From UMGS1002 sp964570825 (GTDB taxonomy: Bacteria; Bacillota; Clostridia; Oscillospirales; CAG-272), in NCBI GenBank assembly GCA_964570825.1, contig CAZMZJ010000005.1, positions 62,001 through 126,000 on the forward strand: a stretch of 64,000 bases of DNA. Direction: 5' to 3'. Position 1 is the first letter of the stretch. Each line of letters opens with the position of its first letter. The notes below the pieces were generated by a model. It made no database searches and had not been told where the DNA came from. It saw nothing but the letters and a program-made list of their open reading frames with translations. Positions 49,948-58,142 of this stretch are shown piece after piece. Made by a program: the position numbers and the translations under genes.

Positions 49948-52900
49948 TCCACTCTTCCCCTTTGTTTTTTGATATTTCGTTGATATTTAGCGTCAGCACT
50001 TTCGATATTCCGTGTTCCGGCATTGTAACGCCGTAAATACGGTTTGCCGCCTCCATCGTGCCGCGGCGGTGGGTTATAAGTATGAATTGAGTACCGTCCG
50101 AATATTTTTTGATGTATTCAGCGAATCTGCTTACATTGACCTCATCCAGCGCCGCTTCTATCTCGTCAAGAATGCAGAAAGGCGTCGGATTGACCTGCAG
50201 TATTGCGAAAAACAGCGCGATTGCCACAAACGCCTGTTCTCCGCCCGAAAGCTGCATAAGATTTTTTATTATCTTTCCCGGAGGCGCGGCACTGATCTCA
50301 ATTCCGCTCTCAAGTATATTTGACGGATCGGTTAGCGAAAGCTGCGCCGAACCTCCACCGAAAAGCTCTCCGAAAACCCGATTGAAATTGTCGTTTATTT
50401 TATTAAACGACTCGATGAACGAGCTTTCCATGCTCTTCTCAAGGTCGCCGATAATCTTCATCAGTTCGTTTTTTGATTTTTCAAGATCGGCTATCTGAGA
50501 TGCCATGCTGTCATATCTTGCCTTGACTTCGGCATATTTATTCACCGCATCGAGATCAACATTTCCGATAACACGCAGGCGGTTCCGGCAGGATATCTGC
50601 TCTGCTGCGGCTTCAGCGCGGGTTTTGGAGTCGAGCAGAGGATAATTCAACGCCACGGCCTCAGCGCGCGTAAGTTGATATTCGTCCCAGAGTTTTGTCG
50701 ACAGCTCCTCCTGCTCTTTGCGCAGTTGGTTCAATCTATTTTCGTTCTGCGTGTAGTCGCGGAATATGCTCTCCTTTTGAGCCATTTTATCGCGTATCTT
50801 TGCGTTCAGCTCCGACAGCCGCCGTTCAAACTCAAGTCCTCCCGACTCGGTTTTTGCGCGCTCGGCGTTCAGCCTGTCAAGCTCAAGCGCACCGGCGCGC
50901 GCTGTCGCTCGGTTATCATTCTGCTCTGCCATAAGCCGTTCGACCGACGACTTATAATCGGCGACCCGGCGCTCGCGCTCTGAAATGTCCGCCAAAAACG
51001 CCCTGATTCTTTCACCGGACGAGCTTTCAAGTGTTTGCTCTGTTTCAATGTCCTTCTGAGTTTCGCTAATACGGATATAGATCTGAACGGCTTTGTTGTC
51101 GCATTCTGACTTCTTCTCGATTATGCCGTTCCGTTCAATATCCTTTTCGGAGCGGAACGCAGTTATCTCTTCTATCTGCCGCCGTATATCTTTCTCGCGG
51201 ATCCCCAGCTCTTCGATATCCTGCGCCTGACGCGACTGCTGTTCAGCAATGCCATTTATATCGGAGCGCAGTTTATCAATGAGCATGTTGTTTGCATCGA
51301 GCTTTGCTTTTATCTGCTCAAGTCCCGCCGCCTCGCCCGAACGGAGCACGTCGGTGAGTTTCAGCTTCTGCTCTTCCGAGGAACGCCTCTCGTCAAGTCC
51401 GTTTATTTCTTCCGTGAGAAGCTTGCACTCCGCCTCGGCGTCTGCAATACGACGGTTTAATTCTTCGACATCTGCTTCAAGGCGTTTGATCTCCCCGGCA
51501 CGCCCGAGTATGCTGCCATCGGATTTTACCGATCCTCCGGTGAAGGAGCCGCCGAAGTTTATCTGCTGACCGTCAAGAGTCACCGCTCTGACTCGGTAAT
51601 GCAGCGCCTTCGCCATCGCCGTGGCGTTGTCGATATTGTCGAACACCACAGTTCTCCCCAGCAGGTTTGAAACTATATCATAAAATTTCCTATCGCATTT
51701 AACAAGCTCTGACGCGACGCCGATATAGCCGGCGAACCCGGCGGCCTCCTTCATCTCGGGCGTCGGACTCTGTCCCCTCATTGAGGTAAGCGGGAAAAAG
51801 GTTGCTCTCCCGGCGTCGCTGCGTTTAAGCGCCAGCATGGCAGATTTTGCGACGCTCTCGTCTTCAACTACTATATGCTGCAGGCTTGCCCCGAGCGCCA
51901 CCTCTGTCGCCGTAACAAATCTGTCCTCCACGCTGATAAGCTTTGAAAGAGGCCCGTATATTCTTCCGCACGGAATTCCAAGAGCGTTGGTAATCTTACC
52001 CTCGGCATAACGTTTCATAACATACCGGACGCTGTTTGAATATCCCTCGAGCTGTTCTTCCATCGCACGGAATGTGTTGATTCGCTGAATACAGGAATCG
52101 CGCTCAAGCCTTAACCTCGCCGCCTCGCCCGACACGGCGTCAAGTTTTTGATTAATATTTTTAATCTGCTCGATCAGTTCGCCAATAAGAGCCGAGGATT
52201 TATTGATTTGAGCGCTATATTCATCAATCCGAGCCTGTTTTTCAGCGCATTTTTCCGAATAATCCTTTGAGGTTTTTTCGTATCCCTCGAGTTCTCCGGC
52301 AATTGACGTGTTCTTATCTCCGCTGCTTATCCGCGCGTTTTCAATAACAGACAGCCTTACTTTTATGTCAACCGCTTCTTTTTCAAGCGTCCTCAGGTCG
52401 TACAGCGCTTTATCGGTTGCCTCCTCAAGCTTTGCGGCGATTGCGCCGTATCCAGCGCTTTCTTGTGTCGCTTCGGCATGTTCGCCCTGCAGTTTTTCAA
52501 GCTGCTTCTTAAGCTCGTCAATTTTCTCGCCTCTTGCTCTGCCTGCTTCTTCCTCCGCAGCCACAGCGCGGCGTATTTCGGAGATTGCGCCTTCCGATTC
52601 CGCGATCAGCTCATTAAGGTGAGCGATCTCGCTTTCATTGAGCTTATATCTGCTCTCTGTTTCATAATTTTCTGCTGTCTGCAGACGTATCTGCTCGAGC
52701 AGCTCAGCCGATAATTTTTTGTTATTCTGAGATTCCTCGAAAAGCTTATCATTCTGCTGCTCATAGGACTGCAGCGCTTCCTCCGCGGTTGCAAGGTCAA
52801 ATGATGAATATTTGAACTTTTCTTCCGCCGACGCAACTTCACCGCGCAGCTTTTCGGTATCATAAAGCCAGAGCTGAACGTCAACACGTTTTTTCGCCTC

Positions 52901-53563
52901 GAGCAGTTCAATCGCCTTCTTGGCTTTCTCGGCGTCCTTTTCGAGAGGCCCCAGCTGCGCCTCGACCTCTGAAATTATATCTTTTATCCGGGTCATGTTT
53001 TCCTCGGTTGCAGCGAGTTTTATTTCCGCCTCGTTTTTCTTGTGACGGTACTTCGCTATGCCTGACGCGTCCTCAAAAATACTGCGGCGTTCGTCACTCC
53101 TGCGCGATATAATTTCGGCAATCTTTCCCTGACTTATTATTGAGTAGCCGTCGCGTCCGATACCGGTATTCATAAAAAGCTCATATATATCCTTGAGCCT
53201 TACCGGGCTGCGGTTGATAAAATATTCGCTTTCCCCCGCACGGTAATACCTGCGTGTGACAGTAACTTCGTCGAACGGGCTTTCAAGCCGGTGTTCCTTA
53301 TCGGTGTTATCAAAGGTGACCGACACCTCTGCGAAGCTCATCGGCTTGCGGCTGTCGGCTCCGCCGAATATTATATCCTCCATTTTCGTTCCGCGAATGC
53401 TTTTTGTCGAAATTTCTCCGAGCACCCAGCGCATTGCGTCCGATATGTTGGATTTCCCGCTTCCGTTAGGTCCGACAATAACAGTCGTCCCATTCTCGAA
53501 TACCAGTTTTGTCTTGTCCGGGAAGGATTTGAATCCCTGCATTTCAAGTGATTTCAGGTACAA
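49931..53563 (-). CDS. smc: Chromosome condensation ATPase SMC
   Basis: Loop-extruding ATPase that organises the chromosome with ScpA and ScpB. 1210 residues, slightly above the usual 1180. Walker A GPNGSGKSNISDAMRWVLGE lies at about residues 32-51. Two long coiled coils flank a hinge (about 510-680) with VSEDR-like ISVEDRFVTATEVALGASLQ. The C-terminal signature is LMQLSGGEQAFVAIALFFAI and the Walker B region is FCILDEIEAALDEVNV. The start is TTG at 53563 with AGGAGG 8 nt upstream. It overlaps the radical SAM gene by 10 bp and ftsY by 17 bp. Confidence 0.97.
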   Translation of the reverse strand: MYLKSLEMQGFKSFPDKTKLVFENGTTVIVGPNGSGKSNISDAMRWVLGEISTKSIRGTKMEDIIFGGADSRKPMSFAEVSVTFDNTDKEHRLESPFDEVTVTRRYYRAGESEYFINRSPVRLKDIYELFMNTGIGRDGYSIISQGKIAEIISRRSDERRSIFEDASGIAKYRHKKNEAEIKLAATEENMTRIKDIISEVEAQLGPLEKDAEKAKKAIELLEAKKRVDVQLWLYDTEKLRGEVASAEEKFKYSSFDLATAEEALQSYEQQNDKLFEESQNNKKLSAELLEQIRLQTAENYETESRYKLNESEIAHLNELIAESEGAISEIRRAVAAEEEAGRARGEKIDELKKQLEKLQGEHAEATQESAGYGAIAAKLEEATDKALYDLRTLEKEAVDIKVRLSVIENARISSGDKNTSIAGELEGYEKTSKDYSEKCAEKQARIDEYSAQINKSSALIGELIEQIKNINQKLDAVSGEAARLRLERDSCIQRINTFRAMEEQLEGYSNSVRYVMKRYAEGKITNALGIPCGRIYGPLSKLISVEDRFVTATEVALGASLQHIVVEDESVAKSAMLALKRSDAGRATFFPLTSMRGQSPTPEMKEAAGFAGYIGVASELVKCDRKFYDIVSNLLGRTVVFDNIDNATAMAKALHYRVRAVTLDGQQINFGGSFTGGSVKSDGSILGRAGEIKRLEADVEELNRRIADAEAECKLLTEEINGLDERRSSEEQKLKLTDVLRSGEAAGLEQIKAKLDANNMLIDKLRSDINGIAEQQSRQAQDIEELGIREKDIRRQIEEITAFRSEKDIERNGIIEKKSECDNKAVQIYIRISETQKDIETEQTLESSSGERIRAFLADISERERRVADYKSSVERLMAEQNDNRATARAGALELDRLNAERAKTESGGLEFERRLSELNAKIRDKMAQKESIFRDYTQNENRLNQLRKEQEELSTKLWDEYQLTRAEAVALNYPLLDSKTRAEAAAEQISCRNRLRVIGNVDLDAVNKYAEVKARYDSMASQIADLEKSKNELMKIIGDLEKSMESSFIESFNKINDNFNRVFGELFGGGSAQLSLTDPSNILESGIEISAAPPGKIIKNLMQLSGGEQAFVAIALFFAILQVNPTPFCILDEIEAALDEVNVSRFAEYIKKYSDGTQFILITHRRGTMEAANRIYGVTMPEHGISKVLTLNINEISKNKGEEWNGFFG

Positions 53564-54606
53564 TTTTCTGTCCTCCTGTTTGCAGTGTCGCTAATTACCC
53601 GAATATTATACGGCTCAAGCGATGTGTCTTCGCGGTAATTTATTTTTCTTAAGCCAAAATTCTCTCTAAGTCTTTCCTCATTCCTTCTGCGATGTCCCGC
53701 AGCTTTAGAAATTTCACCTTTCGGGACAACAACAGTAATGTTTTTTCCCCATGTGTCCTTGCCAAATAATTCACGACAGGTTAAATCATAATAAAGCTCG
53801 CCCATTGCAAGCTCGCCTATTGCCGCGTGGCTCGCACCGCCGGCCACCTGTTCGTCAGACGCAAGATTTTCAGACGAGCAAAGTCCGACTCTGATCACCG
53901 GAACTTTATGTTTTGCAAAAACTGCGAGAACCTCTTTGGTTCTGGCGACCGCCGTGACAGTGTCAAGAGGCGAATAAATGCCTTTTTCAGTCAAAGAATC
54001 AAGCTCTGTTCCCCTGAAGACAACTGTCGGATAGACCCGCGCCCCGGCAGCTCCGAGAGAACAGATTGCTTCTGCCGTCCCGATTTCCGATTTCATGTCG
54101 GCTTCCGGAAGACCTATCATCATCTGTCCGACAAGACTGAAACCATATTGCCGAACCAATCGGCAGGCTTCATACGACTGCTCCGCGGTATGCCCCCTCT
54201 TCGAGGCTGCAAGAACCTTGTCGTCCATGCTCTGAATACCCAGTTCGACAGTGACTACCGGATACATTTTTAATATATCAAGTATTTCCGCACTTATATA
54301 ATCAGGACGCGTAGAGAGCCTTATGCCGCCCGCACGCCCCGAATCGACATACTCTTTTGCCAGATCGAGAAGGCTTATCATAAGCCCGCGTTCGATTCCG
54401 GTGAACGAACCGCCGAAAAACGCTATTTCGGTTTCGGTGCCTTTCGGAACGGTTGCAAGAGCCGCCTCAATCTCGCCGCGTACCAACGAGATGTCGAATG
54501 CTTTCTTGCCGGAAATTAGCCGCTGGTTACAGAACACACACATATTCGGGCAGCCGAGGTGCGGTATGAACACCGGGATATTCACATGTCTTTTTTCGGT
54601 TTTCAT
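53554..54606 (-). CDS. Elp3-like radical SAM protein between rnc and smc
   Basis: 350 residues from ATG 54606, chosen because GGGGAGA is upstream and the promoter at 54709-54737 lies inside the longer frame. The cluster motif is LGCPNMCVFC (CxxxCxxC), followed by AFFGGSFTGIE, RLSTRPDYIS, VELGIQSMDDKVLAASKRGH and VGQMMIGLPEAD. There is no acetyltransferase domain, unlike Elp3 itself. This clostridial family sits at this locus regularly. A tRNA-modification role is possible but not shown. Confidence 0.85.
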   Translation of the reverse strand: MKTEKRHVNIPVFIPHLGCPNMCVFCNQRLISGKKAFDISLVRGEIEAALATVPKGTETEIAFFGGSFTGIERGLMISLLDLAKEYVDSGRAGGIRLSTRPDYISAEILDILKMYPVVTVELGIQSMDDKVLAASKRGHTAEQSYEACRLVRQYGFSLVGQMMIGLPEADMKSEIGTAEAICSLGAAGARVYPTVVFRGTELDSLTEKGIYSPLDTVTAVARTKEVLAVFAKHKVPVIRVGLCSSENLASDEQVAGGASHAAIGELAMGELYYDLTCRELFGKDTWGKNITVVVPKGEISKAAGHRRRNEERLRENFGLRKINYREDTSLEPYNIRVISDTANRRTENCT

Positions 54607-54708
54607 ATTAGTTCTCCCCGACAGCGGATAATCCGACGGATTTATCCGCTTTTCTTTACCAGTCGCTGATGCCTGATATATTTCAACATTTTGATTGCAT
54701 ATAAGATA

Positions 54709-54737
54709 ATTATACCATATATTGTAGAGGATTTCAA
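54709..54737 (-). promoter_or_regulatory. Sigma-A-type promoter for the radical SAM-smc-ftsY operon
   Basis: TTGAAA (54737-54732), 17 bp, TATAAT (54714-54709) on the minus strand, about 100 bp before the ATG at 54606. Confidence 0.8.
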
Positions 54738-54789
54738 CAGTTAATTGCTCTGCTTCATCTGTTTGGCACAATGTTCCGGCGCAGCAGAA

Positions 54790-54822
54790 ACCGGAGGGCT
54801 TTTACAATAAAAGTCCCCCGGT
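54790..54822 (-). terminator. Hairpin after rnc, possible terminator
   Basis: ACCGG...CCGGT with an inner CTTTTA/TAAAAG stem (54790-54822). On the minus strand the tail is TTTCTGCT, so termination is plausible but the U-run is short. It separates plsX-rnc from the promoter of the radical SAM gene. Confidence 0.55.
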
Positions 54823-54839
54823 CGTGCGTATGCCTTGCA

Positions 54840-55565
54840 TTACAGTTCGCCGAACAGCTCGAGCGCCTGCTTTGCGGCGTTCTGCTCGGCTTCGCGCTTT
54901 GTGCCGCCCGTCCCGCGGCCGATGATATTTGAATTCAATTTTGCTACAACCTCAAAAACTTTTTTATGATCCGGCCCGCTTTCGCCGACTGTAACATACT
55001 CAAGCTTTTCGCCTTCCGACTGCTGAACAAGCTGCTGCAGATGCGTTTTATAATCCTGGGCGATATCCGCTCCACCGGCTATATCCTTTAACTCCTCCTT
55101 GATGAAAGGCAAAAGAAATTTACCGACTATTTCCTTACCATCATTTCCGGAATCAAGATATATTGCGGCAAGCATGGCTTCAAAAGCGTCGGCAATAATC
55201 GACTTGCGTTCACGCCCCCTGTTTTTTTCCTCGCCGTGCCCAAGTCTTAGAAACTGGCCGAGCCCGATTTTAAGAGCGTAGCGCACAAGCGCGCGCTCGC
55301 AGACCACGTCGGCACGCATGCGCGTCAAATCCCCCTCGGCATGCTCGCCGGCATATGTTGAAAAAAGATATTCGCTGACAATGATGGAAAGCACCGAATC
55401 GCCGAGAAACTCAAGGCGTTCGTTGCATTCGCAGTCAATATGTTTCACACGCAGCTCGTTTGAATATGACGAATGAGTAAGCGCCGTTTCTATCAGCTGT
55501 TTGTTTCTGAAAACATATCCTATGCGTTTTTCAAGCTCAGATATGTCCAGCGGCAGTCCGACCAT
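54840..55565 (-). CDS. rnc: Ribonuclease III
   Basis: Cleaves double-stranded RNA in rRNA processing and mRNA turnover. 241 residues. The catalytic domain has CNERLEFLGDSVLSIIVSEY and later ADAFEAMLAAIYLDSG with its Mg ligand acidic residues. The dsRNA-binding domain has QDYKTHLQQLVQQSEG and RGTGGTKREAEQNAAKQAL. AAGGAAAA precedes the ATG. plsX lies 39 bp upstream on the same strand. Confidence 0.97.
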   Translation of the reverse strand: MVGLPLDISELEKRIGYVFRNKQLIETALTHSSYSNELRVKHIDCECNERLEFLGDSVLSIIVSEYLFSTYAGEHAEGDLTRMRADVVCERALVRYALKIGLGQFLRLGHGEEKNRGRERKSIIADAFEAMLAAIYLDSGNDGKEIVGKFLLPFIKEELKDIAGGADIAQDYKTHLQQLVQQSEGEKLEYVTVGESGPDHKKVFEVVAKLNSNIIGRGTGGTKREAEQNAAKQALELFGEL

Positions 55566-55604
55566 ATTATTTTCCTTCTGTATTTTTAATTGTTATAGTT
55601 CGCA

Positions 55605-56672
55605 TCAGTTATCGTTGCAATTTGCCGTAAGCTCCGACTGCTCGCAAGCTTTGTTTTCAGACGCCGATGACTTTTTCAATTCTGAAATCTTTTTAATCTC
55701 CTGAGTTGATTTCTCAATAACACCGTTTGCTGAATAGTTGATAGCCTGCAGTATGGCATTCTTGATCGCTTTTGCGTTGGACGAACCGTGCGCCTTTATG
55801 ACAGGTTTGCGCAAACCAAGCAGCGGCGCGCCGCCATAGGTTGAAGGATCAAAATTTTTTTTGAAGCCTTTAAGCTGACGTTTCATAAGCAGTGCCGCAA
55901 ATTTTGTAAACATATTTGTATAGAAACACTCGTTAAGATTGTTGTTCATCAGCTTGCCCATACCCTCGATGGACTTGAGCAGTATATTCCCTGTAAATCC
56001 GTCGGTTACCAGAACGTCGCATACATCGAGCGGCAAATTGTTAGCCTCAATGTTTCCTATGAAATTTATATATGAGTTTTCTGAAAGACGCTTGTATGCG
56101 TCCAGCTGAAGCTGTGTTCCCTTACAGGACTCGGAGCCGTTATTGAGAAGTCCGACACGCGGGTTTTCTTTGCCCAGCACATTTTTCATGAATATTGTAC
56201 CGATTATGGCAAACTGCTCGAGATACTCGTCTGTGACAGAAACATTAGCCCCCGCGTCTATCAGCAGTACAGGCTGTTTCATCGGCAGTATGCTTGCGAT
56301 GGCAGCGCGCTGGATTCCGGGTATCTTACGTACAATCAGGCTCGATGCGGTAAAAAGCGCGCCGGTATTTCCCGCGCTGACAAAAGCGTCGCCTTTGCCG
56401 TCAGCAAGCATCTGAAGCCCAAGGTTGAGTGACGATTCTTTCTTTGCGTGGACTACCGAAAGCGGATCGTCGTCCATTGCGACCGAAACATCTGTGTGAA
56501 CTATTTCAATATGTGAAATATCAATCTGATTTTCCTCTGCCGCCCTTGTGATTTTTTGTCTGTCGCCGACAAGGATCATATCAACCCTGAATTTTTCGGC
56601 AGCTTCAGCCGTTCCCTTAAGTATTTCGGAAGGGGCGTTGTCCCCTCCCATGGCATCAATTATTACCTTCAT
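55605..56672 (-). CDS. plsX: Phosphate acyltransferase PlsX
   Basis: Converts acyl-ACP to acyl-phosphate for phosphatidic acid synthesis. 355 residues. It starts VIIDAMGGDNAPSEILKG and has the family blocks GDAFVSAGNTGALFTASSLI, PVLLIDAGANV, TDGFTGNILLKSIEG and YGGAPLLGLRKPVIKAHGSS. The last 25 residues form a hydrophilic tail beyond the usual end. GAAGGAA precedes the ATG. The usual acpP and fab genes between plsX and rnc are missing. Confidence 0.96.
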   Translation of the reverse strand: MKVIIDAMGGDNAPSEILKGTAEAAEKFRVDMILVGDRQKITRAAEENQIDISHIEIVHTDVSVAMDDDPLSVVHAKKESSLNLGLQMLADGKGDAFVSAGNTGALFTASSLIVRKIPGIQRAAIASILPMKQPVLLIDAGANVSVTDEYLEQFAIIGTIFMKNVLGKENPRVGLLNNGSESCKGTQLQLDAYKRLSENSYINFIGNIEANNLPLDVCDVLVTDGFTGNILLKSIEGMGKLMNNNLNECFYTNMFTKFAALLMKRQLKGFKKNFDPSTYGGAPLLGLRKPVIKAHGSSNAKAIKNAILQAINYSANGVIEKSTQEIKKISELKKSSASENKACEQSELTANCNDN

Positions 56673-56690
56673 CGTTATACCGTTCCTTCA

Positions 56691-58025
56691 TCAAAGGATT
56701 TGCGATTTGATTTTTTCTATTTCCTCAAGCGATCTTTTAGAAAGAGCTTCGTTTTTAGCGGCTTTACCGCCCTTTACTCGTTTTTCAAGCGGAGCTATTA
56801 TCCCAAAATTAGCATTCATCGGCACAAACCTGCCATTGCCGCCATCTCCGCGGCTTACATACGCCGCCATTGCGCCGAGCATTGTGGTTTCGGGAAAAAT
56901 TACTTTTCCCTTCCCCATAAATGCGTATGCTGCATTTAATCCGGCGACAAAACCGCTGCCGCAGGACTCAATATATCCCTCGACGCCTGTCATTTGTCCG
57001 GCGAAATATACGCCCGGCCGCTTTATCAGCGAATAATCGGCGCCGAGCAGACCGGGAGAATCAAGATAAGTGTTGCGGTGCATGACGCCATAACGCAGAA
57101 ATTCAGCATGTTCAAGTCCGGGGATGAGTGAAAACACACGTTTCTGCTCGTGGAAGGTTAGATGCGTCTGAAATCCTACAATATTATACATTGTTCCGGC
57201 TATGTTTTCCTTGCGGAGCTGAACCACCGCATAAGCTTCCCTGCCGGTCCTCTTATCAATCAGTCCCACTGGTTTCAAAGGCCCGAAAAGCAGTGTGTCG
57301 CGTCCGCGCTTTGCCATTATTTCAACCGGCATACAGCCTTCAAACACTTCAATTTTCTGCTGTTCCTGACGGTCAAATTCCTTCAGCTCAGCCTCCTTCG
57401 CGCTTACGAGAGCCTCGTAAAACACCTCATACTGCTCCTTTGTCATCGGACAGTTAATATAGTCGGCATCTCCCTTGCCGTATCTTGAACCGAAATAGGC
57501 AATGTTCATATCGATGCTTGCAGCGTCGACAATCGGCGCGGCCGCATCGAAAAAGTGAAGTCCGCCGCAGCCAAGATTACGCTCGATATAGGCCGCAAGC
57601 GCGTCAGAGGTCAGCGGTCCGGTGGCAATCACCGTAAGGCCGTCTTCGTCGATAGAGGTCACCTCGCGCGAAATCACCTCTATGTTCGGGTGCTTTTTTA
57701 TTGCATTTGTGATATACTCCGAGAACTTCAACCGGTCGACGGCAAGTGCCGATCCTGCCGGAACCCTTGTATCATCTGCAGCTCTCATAATGAGCGAACC
57801 GAGCTGTCGCAGCTCTTCCTTGAGCAGGCCGACAGCGTTTGAAAGACTGTCCGAGCGCAGCGAGTTGGAGCAAACAAGCTCCGCAAATCCCGGATGATGG
57901 TGAGCCGGAGTGTATTTTTCCGGCTTCATTTCATAAAGGCGGACCGGAACACCGCGTTCAGCCGCCTGCCATGCAGCTTCGCAGCCGGCAAGTCCCGCGC
58001 CGCAGACTGTAAGTTTATCTTGCAT
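56691..58025 (-). CDS. trmFO: tRNA m5U54 methyltransferase TrmFO
   Basis: Folate- and FAD-dependent enzyme that makes ribothymidine at position 54 of tRNA. About 444 residues from ATG 58025. The FAD motif is LTVCGAGLAGCEAAWQAAE, then ELVCSNSLRSDSLSNAVGLL and KEELRQLGSLIMRAAD. Later blocks are FEGCMPVEIMAKRGRDTL and GVYFAGQMTGVEGYIESCG. The start is ambiguous: the Met at 58037 is close to the AGAAGAAAG site and the one at 58025 fits the family's length. The upstream frame to 58079 has no ribosome site. Confidence 0.94.
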   Translation of the reverse strand: MQDKLTVCGAGLAGCEAAWQAAERGVPVRLYEMKPEKYTPAHHHPGFAELVCSNSLRSDSLSNAVGLLKEELRQLGSLIMRAADDTRVPAGSALAVDRLKFSEYITNAIKKHPNIEVISREVTSIDEDGLTVIATGPLTSDALAAYIERNLGCGGLHFFDAAAPIVDAASIDMNIAYFGSRYGKGDADYINCPMTKEQYEVFYEALVSAKEAELKEFDRQEQQKIEVFEGCMPVEIMAKRGRDTLLFGPLKPVGLIDKRTGREAYAVVQLRKENIAGTMYNIVGFQTHLTFHEQKRVFSLIPGLEHAEFLRYGVMHRNTYLDSPGLLGADYSLIKRPGVYFAGQMTGVEGYIESCGSGFVAGLNAAYAFMGKGKVIFPETTMLGAMAAYVSRGDGGNGRFVPMNANFGIIAPLEKRVKGGKAAKNEALSKRSLEEIEKIKSQIL

Positions 58026-58142
58026 TTTTATAACCATATCTTTCTTCTGACCATGGAGCCGCGCTATTTCTGCCATCACAGCGGCGCAGATGACAGCGTC
58101 AGAAATGGAGGCAAAAGCGCATACCCGCTGGTTGAAAGATTT

